Shown here: positions 16,386 to 24,738 of the stretch, one piece after another
Position numbering within the stretch: the first letter of the stretch is position 1
Layout of the letters: every line of letters starts with the position of its first letter
Assembly: GCF_002287235.1 (NCBI RefSeq)
Contig: NZ_LMVP01000212.1
Coordinates: forward strand, 1 to 38,704
Length of the DNA stretch: 38,704 nucleotides
Origin: Methanosarcina spelaei
Lineage (GTDB): Archaea; Halobacteriota; Methanosarcinia; Methanosarcinales; Methanosarcinaceae
Reading direction: 5' to 3'
Position numbers and translations under genes: made by a program
The notes under the pieces: generated by a model
Database searches by the model: none
The model's input: the letters and a program-made list of their open reading frames with translations, nothing else
What the model was told of the DNA's origin: nothing

Positions 16386-17752
16386 AACCCCAGTTTACCC
16401 GGATTCAGTATACCTTTCGGGTCAAGGACGTTTTTAATCGCACGCATTACCTCAAGTGCGGGGCCCCATTGGGCTTTCATGTATTCGGCCCTGGCTGCAC
16501 CTATCCCATGTTCGGAGCTAACTGTGCCTTCAAGCTCAATCGCTGTCCTGTGGACCAGGTCTGCAGCTTTATTCAGGCGATCCCATTCATCTTTATTTAA
16601 AACATCAATGAATAGGGCGAGATGCAGGTTTCCGTCTCCTATATGCCCATATTTCATGGCAGGAAGGTTGAATTTCTCAGCGATTTCCTGTACTCTTTTT
16701 AGCAGTTCCGGGATTTTCTTTATAGGAACTCCAACATCTTCTCCTACATAGATGCGACTCTTTGTAGGGTCCAGACGAGAAACCGCAGCCCCTACGAGTT
16801 TTCTAGCTGCCCAGATATCTGCCATTTCCTTTTCACTTTCCGCAAGCCTTATGGAAAGAGCCAGAGGAGCACAGACTGCCATTATTTGTTCTGCGGCTTC
16901 ACGTGCCGAGTTTTCTGTGCCATCAACCTCAAAAAGAATTACATCACCTTCTGAAGGAAGCACAAGTTTCGGGTCGTAACGTTTGAGAACCTGCAAGGAA
17001 ACTCTGTCCAGAATCTCGCAAGCTGAGGGAATAACCCCGTGTGAGAAGGTTTTTACAACTGCCTGTCCTGCAGTTTCTGCATTCTCAAAGGAAGCAATTA
17101 CCAGTTTTCGAATTTTGGGGAGAGGGGCAATCTTTAGTCTGGCTTTTGTGACAATGCCTAATGTGCCTTCCGAACCTACAATAAGCTGGGTCAAATCATA
17201 TCCTGCTGCGGATTTAAGCATCTTTGAACCGGTATGGATAACTGTTCCGTCCGCAAGCACTACTTCAAGGTCGCGAACATAGTTTCTGGTAGTGCCATAC
17301 TTAACGCAACGCATTCCGCTTGCATTGTAAGCTATCATACCCCCGATAGTGCACATGGCTGAACTGCCAGGATTGGGAGGAAAGAAAAAACCATACGGTT
17401 TTAGTGTTTCATTTAAAGTATCCTGAATAATCCCGGGTTCTACCAGGACCTGAATATTATCAATATCGATTTCAAGAATCCGGTTCATGCCCGACATATC
17501 CAGCACAATGCCACCTTTAACAGGAACTGCACCACCTGCAAGTCCGGTGCCTGCTCCCCTTGCAGTCACAGGGATCCTGTTTTCATAGGCAAGCCTGACA
17601 ATCCGGCTTACTTCGTCTGTGCTTTTCGGGCGTACCACGTAATCAGGTATTCCCTTGACCTGGGATGCGTCAGAAGAATAACAATAAAGTTCCGAAGGAG
17701 AGACAGAAAGTCGTCCACCAACGATCTTTTGAAGTTCTGCAGTTATATCCAT
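16382..17752 (-). CDS. FAD-linked oxidase, GlcD/D-lactate dehydrogenase type
   Basis: Oxidises a 2-hydroxy acid such as D-lactate or glycolate to the 2-oxo acid with FAD. The N-terminal FAD-binding PCMH domain shows TARGAGTGLAGGAVPVKGG near residue 65 and NPGSSAMCTIGGMIAYNASG near 125. The C-terminal FAD-oxidase domain carries KYGHIGDGNLHLALF, SSEHGIGAARAEY and ILNPGKLGL. The start is set at ATG 17752 (MDITAELQ) because a ttgaggt motif sits seven bases upstream; an in-frame TTG lies 12 bases further up. It is the first gene of a two-gene operon with the Fe-S subunit. Substrate specificity cannot be read from sequence. Confidence 0.88.
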   Translation of the reverse strand: MDITAELQKIVGGRLSVSPSELYCYSSDASQVKGIPDYVVRPKSTDEVSRIVRLAYENRIPVTARGAGTGLAGGAVPVKGGIVLDMSGMNRILEIDIDNIQVLVEPGIIQDTLNETLKPYGFFFPPNPGSSAMCTIGGMIAYNASGMRCVKYGTTRNYVRDLEVVLADGTVIHTGSKMLKSAAGYDLTQLIVGSEGTLGIVTKARLKIAPLPKIRKLVIASFENAETAGQAVVKTFSHGVIPSACEILDRVSLQVLKRYDPKLVLPSEGDVILFEVDGTENSAREAAEQIMAVCAPLALSIRLAESEKEMADIWAARKLVGAAVSRLDPTKSRIYVGEDVGVPIKKIPELLKRVQEIAEKFNLPAMKYGHIGDGNLHLALFIDVLNKDEWDRLNKAADLVHRTAIELEGTVSSEHGIGAARAEYMKAQWGPALEVMRAIKNVLDPKGILNPGKLGL

Positions 17753-18166
17753 TCTAGACCTCAAATTGGAATTCAGATGTGAAAAATAGGATTTCTGTCA
17801 CAGCTTGAGACAGACAATGACAGATAAATGAAAGATGAGTTGCAGCAGATATCAAGATTAATAATATATAAGAATATACCATCCTCCTTCCCGCTAAAGA
17901 GTACCATTCTTCTTCTGAAGAGTACTATTCTCCTTCCAAAGAATATCATTTTCTGAAGAATATCATTTTCCTTCTGAAGAATGTCATTTTCCTTCTGAAG
18001 AATATCATTTTCCTTCTGAAGAATATTATTTTCCTTCTGAAAAGTTACCGTATAATAAACCGTAAAATTGAGCATCCTTCAATTTCAGAAAAATGGGAAA
18101 TAAAAGAAACTTTAGGAGAAAGTGCAGGACAAACCTTTACATTCTGGTAGACATAAGAGGACAAAC
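17753..18166. repeat. Divergent promoter region with a 21-bp tandem repeat
   Basis: From about 17940 to 18041 a 21-bp unit (ttctgaagaatatcattttc plus c) is repeated about four and a half times. Read on the minus strand it encodes a perfect heptad (QKENDIL) in a 100-codon ORF at 17773-18075. That ORF has no ribosome binding site and loses coding character after the repeat, so I do not call it a gene. The region lies between the divergent FAD-oxidase and arcS genes. Confidence 0.7.
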
Positions 18167-20047
18167 ATGACACGATACTTTGAGATAGAACAAAGAGACG
18201 GAGCAGCAAGGATCGGAAAACTTCTGCTGTCTCCCGAGCTTCGTACGCCCTGCATTTTAAGTACGGCAGAACTCGGAAAGCTTGAAAACCCTGGCCCTGT
18301 TGTTGATGCAGGGAGTTTCTGGGGTGTGAAATCCGATGTAGAGCTTGAAACGCACATAAAGCAAATCCGTGAAAAAGCAGGAAATGGAACTCTCATAATC
18401 CTGCCGCATCAAGCTTACCCACCTGCAATTCCAATCGAATCCCTCCGAAAAGTCGAAAAATTTACTGCCTTTAATAGCGAAAACACCGAAGATACAGGCC
18501 CTACAGGCTCTCTTCTGAGAGTAGGAGGAAAGCCTGAGAAAACAGATCTGTATATAATGGAAGGGGCAGGTACTATGGAAAACAACGCACGAAGATTTCT
18601 CAAGACCGTAATAGAGCTTAGAAACCAGATTCCCCCTGATACAGCTCTTTATGCCCCAAACCTCGCACTTCCTGAAAATATAGCTATGCTGGTCTACTTC
18701 GGAATTGATGTTCTGGACGATACCAGAGCGGAAATCGCAGCTTATTCTGACATCTACCTGACAGCAGCAGGTAGATTCTATCTCGACTCCCTAACAGAGT
18801 TTCCTTGCAGATGCAGGGTATGTGCTGAAAGTACGCCCGTAGAAATTGGGAAGCTTCCAAAAATTGAGAGAGCAAAATTCCTTTCAGCTCATAACAGGAA
18901 TACTCTCGAAGCCGAACTTTCCCTTGTGAGGGAAAGGATCAGGGCCGGAACATTGAGGGAATATATCGAAGGCCAGTGCAGGGTCAGGCCCTGGCTCACA
19001 GCCCTGTTAAGACTTGGAGATTTCGAATACTCTTACCTTGAAGAAAGGGTTCCTGCTTTTCGACAAAACCAGTTACTTGCAGATACCTCAGAGGCCCTAT
19101 CCCGAATCGAAGTGGCAAGATTTGCACAGCGCATACAGGAAAGGTATACACCTCCAGAGCTTGAGATTCTCGTACTTTTCCCCTGTGCAGCCAAAAAACC
19201 TTATTCAATATCCCAGTCTCATCAAAAGTTTATTCTGGCCCTGGGAAAGTATCGGAAATTTGTCCATGAAGTTATTTTAACATCGCCTCTTGGAATAGTG
19301 CCGAGAGAACTGGAATTAACATACCCAGCAGCCCATTATGACACTGCGGTTACAGGACACTGGGACGAAGAAGAAAAAGCCTGGGTTTCCGGCTGTCTTG
19401 AGGCATATCTCTCAAAACACAGATACAAGGCCATAGTTGCTCATGTAGAAGGGGCATACAGGGAAATCTGTGAACGAGCGGCAAGCAAGCTTGGGATTGA
19501 AATAGTCTATACTGCCACAGGAAGCCTTGTGTCTATGGAAGCGCTTTCGAATCTCAAGAGGACAGTTGAGTCTATTTGCACATCCGAAAGCTTCAGCAAG
19601 AAAAGCTTGAATGCTGAAGAAGACAAGAAGAATTTCGTGAGAGCGATTGCAGAGTATCAGTTCGGAGAAGATGCTGCACTTCTTTTCTGTGAGGAAACCG
19701 GAAAGCTTGCAGTCAAAGGCCGATTCCCCAAGCATCAGCTCTTTTCCGGGAAAAAACAACTTGCAACTCTGGTTCCGCAATACGGAATGCTTGCTCTTTC
19801 CCTTGAAGGGGCTGAACTGATGCTAAAAAATGAAAAATACCTTGTAAAAATTGATGATTTTCTCCCACGCGGTTCCATCCTTGCCCCAGGAGTTACTGAA
19901 GCCGATCCGGGAATACGGCCTAATGATGAGGTAATTGTACTCGGGAAAAAAGCGCTCTGTGTGGGGAGAGCTGTGATGAGCGGAGAGGAAATGGTGAAAT
20001 CCAGTAGAGGAGTTGCAGTGGATGTCAGACATATCAAGAAACTTTGA
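18167..20047 (+). CDS. arcS: Archaeosine synthase ArcS (TGT-like with PUA domain)
   Basis: Acts on tRNA in which preQ0 has been placed at position 15, in the archaeosine (G+) pathway. The N-terminal two thirds are related to tRNA-guanine transglycosylase but lack its complete active site. The ArcS hallmark PC-x3-KPY-x2-S-x2-H is present as PCAAKKPYSISQSH near residue 338. A Cys cluster (CRCRVC) lies near 215. The last 75 residues form a PUA RNA-binding domain (GMLALSLEGAELM to AVDVRHIKKL). The start is ATG 18167 with agagg six bases upstream; an in-frame GTG at 18122 would add 15 unlikely residues. The product is 626 residues. Confidence 0.9.
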   Translation: MTRYFEIEQRDGAARIGKLLLSPELRTPCILSTAELGKLENPGPVVDAGSFWGVKSDVELETHIKQIREKAGNGTLIILPHQAYPPAIPIESLRKVEKFTAFNSENTEDTGPTGSLLRVGGKPEKTDLYIMEGAGTMENNARRFLKTVIELRNQIPPDTALYAPNLALPENIAMLVYFGIDVLDDTRAEIAAYSDIYLTAAGRFYLDSLTEFPCRCRVCAESTPVEIGKLPKIERAKFLSAHNRNTLEAELSLVRERIRAGTLREYIEGQCRVRPWLTALLRLGDFEYSYLEERVPAFRQNQLLADTSEALSRIEVARFAQRIQERYTPPELEILVLFPCAAKKPYSISQSHQKFILALGKYRKFVHEVILTSPLGIVPRELELTYPAAHYDTAVTGHWDEEEKAWVSGCLEAYLSKHRYKAIVAHVEGAYREICERAASKLGIEIVYTATGSLVSMEALSNLKRTVESICTSESFSKKSLNAEEDKKNFVRAIAEYQFGEDAALLFCEETGKLAVKGRFPKHQLFSGKKQLATLVPQYGMLALSLEGAELMLKNEKYLVKIDDFLPRGSILAPGVTEADPGIRPNDEVIVLGKKALCVGRAVMSGEEMVKSSRGVAVDVRHIKKL

Positions 20048-20229
20048 GATTAAACACGGATCTTTAAAATAAGTTCTATTGAAATTAGTAAAACTAATTT
20101 CAGTTTTACAAAAACAAGTTTTACAACAGTTAATTTTATAGAAATCTGGACTGAAGAACTTCGGAAAGAGTCTATAAGAAACTTTTTCTTTAGAAGAAAT
20201 AATAAAATGGCAGGAATATATTAGATATT

Positions 20230-20760
20230 ATGATAAGGCGTTTTGCACCTGAGGACTTCCAGGAAGTAGTTGAAATTGAAAGTGAGGCCTTTTCGGAGCA
20301 CAACTCCCTCTTGTACATGAGCTTTTATGAAACCGTGGGAGATAGTTTCCTTGTAGCGGAGCAGCATGGAAAAGTCGTGGGGTATGTAGTAGGCTACCGT
20401 TCTGGAGAAAACGAAGGGCATATTTTTTCTGTCGGTGTCAAAGAAGAACATCGGGGGAGAGGAATAGGTACATCACTAATTCACACTATCTGTGACATAT
20501 TTGTTGCAAACGGACTTCGATACGCAAGGCTCGAAGTAAGAAACAGTAACAAAGGAGCACAAAAATTATATAGGTCCATAGGATTTGTATCCTGCTGGAC
20601 CGAAAAGAAATACTACTCAGATGGAGAGGACGGGGTGGTGATGAAGATGCACCTTCACCCTTATCGCCTCTTAATTTCAAAACAAAAATATCTGGAATCT
20701 ATAATTTCAGATAACGAATTCTTTGTCACCTTCAAGGGCCCTATCAGTTATTACCCATGA
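20230..20760 (+). CDS. GNAT-family N-acetyltransferase (RimI-like)
   Basis: Acetyl-CoA-dependent N-acyltransferase. The acetyl-CoA-binding loop EEHRGRGIGTSLI is near residue 78, and the C-terminal beta-bulge NSNKGAQKLYRSIGF is near 107, both typical of RimI/Naa10-like enzymes. The N-terminal motif IRRFAPEDFQEVVEIESEAF also fits. The last 30 residues after MKMHLHP are an unusual tail that runs into the 3' end of the convergent UPF0058 gene by 17 bases. The substrate may be protein N-termini; this is an inference from RimI likeness. Confidence 0.85.
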   Translation: MIRRFAPEDFQEVVEIESEAFSEHNSLLYMSFYETVGDSFLVAEQHGKVVGYVVGYRSGENEGHIFSVGVKEEHRGRGIGTSLIHTICDIFVANGLRYARLEVRNSNKGAQKLYRSIGFVSCWTEKKYYSDGEDGVVMKMHLHPYRLLISKQKYLESIISDNEFFVTFKGPISYYP

Positions 20761-21022
20761 GTTTGATGACTGAATTCAGCGAATCCCTCACGTGAGCTGG
20801 TGTTTCCTCAAAGATAGGGTCGTCCCGGGACATGAGAGTCGCAAGCTCGCCTCCTAAAATAAAAATTGCGCGCTTGTGATCCGCCTTGCTCCGGTGAATG
20901 TGTACAGGACTTATGGATAAAGCCTTGTAGTCGTCGAATTCGTGTGTTACCCCGTGTCTTTCAAAATATCTCTTCATCTGGGCCATATACGTGTGTAGTT
21001 GTATTAGCTCTTCCTTGTGCAT
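20744..21022 (-). CDS. UPF0058 family protein
   Basis: A 92-residue protein matching the archaeal UPF0058 family: MHKEELIQLHTYMAQMKRYF at the start, SPVHIHRSKADHKRAIFILG near residues 37-56, and a helical C-terminus. The family is widespread in euryarchaea and its function is unknown. Its 3' end overlaps the convergent acetyltransferase gene by 17 bases. Confidence 0.85.
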   Translation of the reverse strand: MHKEELIQLHTYMAQMKRYFERHGVTHEFDDYKALSISPVHIHRSKADHKRAIFILGGELATLMSRDDPIFEETPAHVRDSLNSVIKLMGNN

Positions 21023-21578
21023 AGCGAACAGACCTACAATTTTACAAGATCAATTTAATATTATCTTGAATCGGATAAAAGAATTATCCGAGGAAATGAA
21101 CTTCCTAGTTCTACATCATAAACTTTTCCATATAATGTATATGATAAATAATGAAGGATTATGGCAGAAAGTGTGAAGTTTAACACTATGGTGTGAAACA
21201 ATACCAAATCGTAGTGATCCTATGAGTTCCATGTATAAATATTACATATGGGATGACACTCCAGACGAAATTGACTTTAGAAGATGGAAAGTATAGGAAT
21301 ATTAGTTATAGAAAAGCTAGAGTGGAAAAGTCAAGATACATGGAAAAAAGCCGGGTTTTCAAAAAATAAAAACATTTGAGTTAAGAAAGTGAAAAGGAAG
21401 GGAAGATTAAGAGAAGAGAAGTAAAAAGGAGTGGAAATTAAGAGAAAGGTACTAAAAGGAGTGGAAATTAAGAGAAAGGTACTAAAAAGAGTGGAAATTA
21501 AGAGAAAAGTACTAAAAAAAGGAGAAATTAAGAGAAAGGTACTAAAAAAGAGGGGAAATTAAGAGAAATATGGGTCTC
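21023..21578 (-). repeat. Gap downstream of dnaG with a 30-bp tandem repeat
   Basis: From about 21398 to 21570 a purine-rich 30-bp unit (ggagtggaaattaagagaaa then ggtactaaaa) recurs at 21428, 21458, 21488 and 21518, with decayed flanking copies. It abuts the dnaG stop at 21579. Between 21023 and 21390 nothing was recognised beyond possible promoter AT runs. Confidence 0.75.
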
Positions 21579-23135
21579 TCAAAGCATGCTTGCGGTCAAA
21601 ACTTCCATATCAGCAGGAACCTTGGCTATGTTTCCTATCTTTACACCTATAAGGTTCTTAATTGCGTTACTTGAGGCAATATCAACGAGTCTCTGAGTAA
21701 TTACGCCATCAAAAACTACACTCTGGATATTGTCTTTATAAGTTTTCAGCCTGCTCGCAAGGTCCCTAACTGCAATCTCCTCTATTATTTTATCCTGAGA
21801 GTCAAGAATTCTGGCCGTTAAAGTTCCTTTTAGAGCTTCGACATGAGATCTGAACCTGGCGGCTTCACGCGAAACCGGGACAGTTTTTACTGGGGCAGGA
21901 GAGACCCTGACCGCCTCACCTCCAGGAACTTTAACGGTTGCCGGAACTTTCTCAACAGGCTTTTCTCTGGGAACTCTGACAGCAGTAGTAACTGCCCTTG
22001 CTGAAATCTGAGGTTTTGCGACAACATATCTTGTTTTGACTTTTTCTATAGTCGCAGGAACTATTTCCGAGACTTTTTCAGCAGTTTTTTCAGTAACCTT
22101 TTCAAAAGCTTTTACAGGCACTGTTCCTTTCGTTTCTTCTTCCTGGAGTTCCTCCCCATAAAGATCTGGCTTTGAAGAGACTCTGTGAACTTTAATACGC
22201 TTGTGCAACTTCTTTTCTGCAATCCTGGGAGCAATTTCAGGTGCCCTGATCTTTCTTTTAGAGCTCCTCTCCACTCTGCAGGGGCTTTCTTCATTTTCTC
22301 TCTCCTGGATTCCGTATTTCTCGATAATCTGCTCTACAGGAACTTTCCGACGAAGAGCTCGTATAACTTCTTTCTGGACAAGATCTTCAACGCATTTTCC
22401 GTCGGGGGCACGGGAAACATAGTCAATGTCTGCCACTTGAAGGAGTTCACGTATTATAAGTTCTCCTCCACGGTCTCCGTCAGTAAAAGCTGTTACTGTT
22501 TTCTTTTTAGTTAGCTCTGCAACTTCCGGAGGAATGTTTGTCCCTCCTACACAAATGGTATTCTTTATACCATAACGGAGCAGGTTCAGAATGTCAGCTC
22601 TCCCCTCAAGAATAATGATAGCGTCTGAGTTAAGTACATTCGGTCCACAGGGAATTCTGGACTTTCCATAGTAAGTAAGTTCATCAACTCTTACAGACTG
22701 TCGGACTTCATCCGCCAATTCCTGGGATTCGGGCACGGTTTCATCAAACATCTTGGTAAAAATGAGTTTTGCCCTTTCGATAATCTTCTTTCGCTTTACA
22801 GCTCTTACATCTTCTACCTGGAAAACCTCGATTTTGGCGCTGCATGGCCCCACTCTGTCAATAGTCTCAAGTGATGCGGCAAGAATTGAGGTTTCGACTT
22901 TATCAAGGCTTGAGGGAACAAAGATATTTCCTTTGGTCTTTCCTCCTTTAGCCGTAACCATTACCTCGATCCTGCCAATCCTGCCAGTTTTTTGCAGGTC
23001 ACGGAGATCAAGATCAGCCCCAAGTAATCCCTCAGTTTGCCCAAAGATCGCACCTACGATATCAGGACGTTCAATTACCCCATCCGCATTAATCTTAGAA
23101 TGAATGATGTATTTTGTAGTATCTGTATTTTGCAT
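21579..23135 (-). CDS. dnaG: DnaG-type primase / exosome-associated DnaG
   Basis: Archaeal DnaG homologue. Known family members are found with the RNA exosome and have some primase activity in vitro. The TOPRIM domain shows the catalytic Glu in ILEGRAD (residues 175-181) and the acidic DGDRGG at 219-224. The N-terminal archaeal DnaG region ([20 protein letters not shown]) is present. Residues from about 260 to 400 are a long charged, Val/Pro-rich linker before a C-terminal domain of about 100 residues. The start is ATG 23135 with gaggag seven bases upstream; an in-frame ATG at 23150 lies inside that ribosome binding site. Confidence 0.92.
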   Translation of the reverse strand: MQNTDTTKYIIHSKINADGVIERPDIVGAIFGQTEGLLGADLDLRDLQKTGRIGRIEVMVTAKGGKTKGNIFVPSSLDKVETSILAASLETIDRVGPCSAKIEVFQVEDVRAVKRKKIIERAKLIFTKMFDETVPESQELADEVRQSVRVDELTYYGKSRIPCGPNVLNSDAIIILEGRADILNLLRYGIKNTICVGGTNIPPEVAELTKKKTVTAFTDGDRGGELIIRELLQVADIDYVSRAPDGKCVEDLVQKEVIRALRRKVPVEQIIEKYGIQERENEESPCRVERSSKRKIRAPEIAPRIAEKKLHKRIKVHRVSSKPDLYGEELQEEETKGTVPVKAFEKVTEKTAEKVSEIVPATIEKVKTRYVVAKPQISARAVTTAVRVPREKPVEKVPATVKVPGGEAVRVSPAPVKTVPVSREAARFRSHVEALKGTLTARILDSQDKIIEEIAVRDLASRLKTYKDNIQSVVFDGVITQRLVDIASSNAIKNLIGVKIGNIAKVPADMEVLTASML

Positions 23136-23367
23136 GTGAATTCTCCTCATATATTGTGAATGATTTATCGTGATAATTTTATTAAATTAAATTCACTAGG
23201 AATTCCATTCCTAACAATTATAATCATCGCAATTGTGAACTTGTTCTGATAATTGTGCCTTTTGGTTTTGTGAATTATATCCGCCGAGTTTCCCGACATT
23301 ATAAACTATTCGCTAGATTCCGAAAACTCGTAAAGCTCTGAACAATGCAAAAATAGTAAAAAATCAG

Positions 23368-23590
23368 ATTTATATCAGATCAGGGATAAAACACCCTTGA
23401 AGGAGCAGGTTTGAGAATTAACTATGGCTGTAGCCGGAAGGATAGTTCCGAACCTGCCTGGAATTTTCATTATACTTATGTCAGGAGACCTGATCCTAGT
23501 ATAGTGCCAGAAATTTATGCTATCGAGTGGAAGCCCTTACCTTATGGGAACCTGGTAAAGTTCCAGACCTGAATTAGCCTGGCTTAAGTC
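23368..23590 (+). ncRNA. Candidate structured RNA with its own promoter
   Basis: A TATA box (atttatatc, 23368-23376) predicts a start near 23398. Directly downstream are two nested helices. Helix one pairs GCAGGTT (23405-23411) with AACCTGC (23451-23457), encloses AACTAT/ATAGTT, and has a GGCT-AGCC tip. Helix two pairs CTGG (23458-23461) with CCAG (23507-23510), TATACT with AGTATA (23471-23476 / 23498-23503), and TCAGG with CCTGA around a three-base loop. A third weak hairpin lies near 23537-23560. It is not recognisable as SRP or RNase P RNA. The 3' end is not defined. Confidence 0.4.
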
Positions 23591-23747
23591 TCTCTTAGAT
23601 CGACAATTTCTTAACTTTCAAGTGAGCAGACAATAACCTTCGCTGTTCCTAAAGCTTTCCAATGTCTTCCCGAAAGCCCTTTCCCTAACATAAGTTTTTA
23701 TTATGACCCTAAGATAAATTTCAGAGCCAGAAGTCAAAAAATGTGTT

Positions 23748-23807
23748 AACTTTTCAATTAACCTGATAACTTTTCAATTAACCTGATAACTTTTCAATTA
23801 ACCTGAT
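23748..23807. repeat. 20-bp tandem repeat, three copies
   Basis: The unit aacttttcaattaacctgat occurs three times in a row without change, within the dnaG upstream intergenic region. Confidence 0.85.
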
Positions 23808-24429
23808 TCTGCGATTCTCAAGAAATACCCTTAAAAACGGGTAATTCGGGCACGAAGCCGATATATGCCAGATACCTTATCCCGTGGTTTAGGGGCTCTG
23901 TAGTGGTAACTGATAAGCGGTAAGTGAAGTGAAATTTATATCAGGTTTATCGAGAGTACTTTTTGACTTAGCACTTTTTGACTTTTACTTCATGGGTGAA
24001 GATATATGAATTAAAGTTCTACGTTGAGTGGTTATTTTAACCCTGAGTATAATGTAGTTAATCTGAAGTTTTTATTATATTTGCATGTGAATTAATTACA
24101 TTGGATTATCTTTACGAATTTAGCAATGGTGATTAGGTGAAGTTGTTAATCAATGATATAATCTGACAGAACAGTTCCTCCCACCTTTAAAGGAGTCTTG
24201 GCAACTGAGGAAACCTGTGCGTCACGTATTTTTAAATTCATGTAATTAATGCCTGCAGGATTTAAGAACTTTGTGGTTATTTAAAAAGTTTTATCAAATT
24301 AAAGTCATTTTTCATGCCGATGTCTTGAAGATAAGATACTTTCAAAACAACTCCAGAAGAAGTCCTTTAGAATAGGTCAGAAGAAACTCAAAAAATTTAA
24401 AGAATAATAGAGTCGAAAATTTAGAAAAG

Positions 24430-24540
24430 TATATATAAAAAAAAAGACTTGTAAAAAATTGAACGGGCGAGACATAGAAACTTTTTTATGTACTAACCCC
24501 CCACTCCCAAACTCGCTCGTTCAGCCCCCCTGAACACTAT
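24430..24540 (+). ncRNA. Candidate small RNA with competing hairpins and a C-rich loop
   Basis: A strong TATA box (tatatataa, about 24430-24438) predicts transcription from about 24461. There GAACGGGCGAG (24461-24471) can pair over 11 bp, with one G-U, to CTCGCTCGTTC (24512-24522). The enclosed loop has a small ACATA/TATGT hairpin and a single-stranded C-rich stretch (accccccactccc), which could bind G-rich ribosome binding sites. GTTCAG (24519-24524) can instead pair with CTGAAC (24530-24535), and this excludes the outer end of the long stem. The next gene has its own TATA-like sequence near 24703, so an independent RNA is favoured over a leader. Confidence 0.45.
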
Positions 24541-24738
24541 AGGTCCTTTTCACGATTTTCCGGATTATGCCAGAGACCTATTTTCATGTCGGAGAGATAG
24601 ATTTTTAAGTAGTTCATCCTTCAAAAATTCCTGATTAAATAATCTTGATAAATCGCTTTGAGATTTTCCACTTACTAACCTCAAAATTTTCGGTCACTTA
24701 AAAACTTATAATAGGTGTGAAACACAATTACTGAGAGT

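Larger units (their letters stand above)
23136..24738. other. 1.6-kb intergenic region with candidate structured RNAs
   Basis: The longest gene-free stretch in the window. It holds two promoter-plus-hairpin candidates on the plus strand (23398-23590 and 24461-24540), a 20-bp tandem repeat (23748-23807), and further short hairpins near 23825 and 24175-24225. No ORF with a ribosome binding site or coding look was found, and no tRNA, SRP or RNase P signature was recognised. Confidence 0.6.

Noticed and set aside
17773-18075. 100-codon minus-strand ORF with heptad repeats
   Set aside because: No ribosome binding site, coding look confined to the repeat itself, and position in a divergent promoter region.
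22185-23103. Plus-strand ORFs opposite dnaG
   Set aside because: Shadows of dnaG; the minus strand has the complete TOPRIM motifs.
23398-23600. SRP RNA or RNase P RNA in the dnaG intergenic region
   Set aside because: A ccggaagg stretch recalls the SRP tetraloop, but the flanking symmetric loop is missing and no Alu-type domain is seen; conserved RNase P blocks are also absent.
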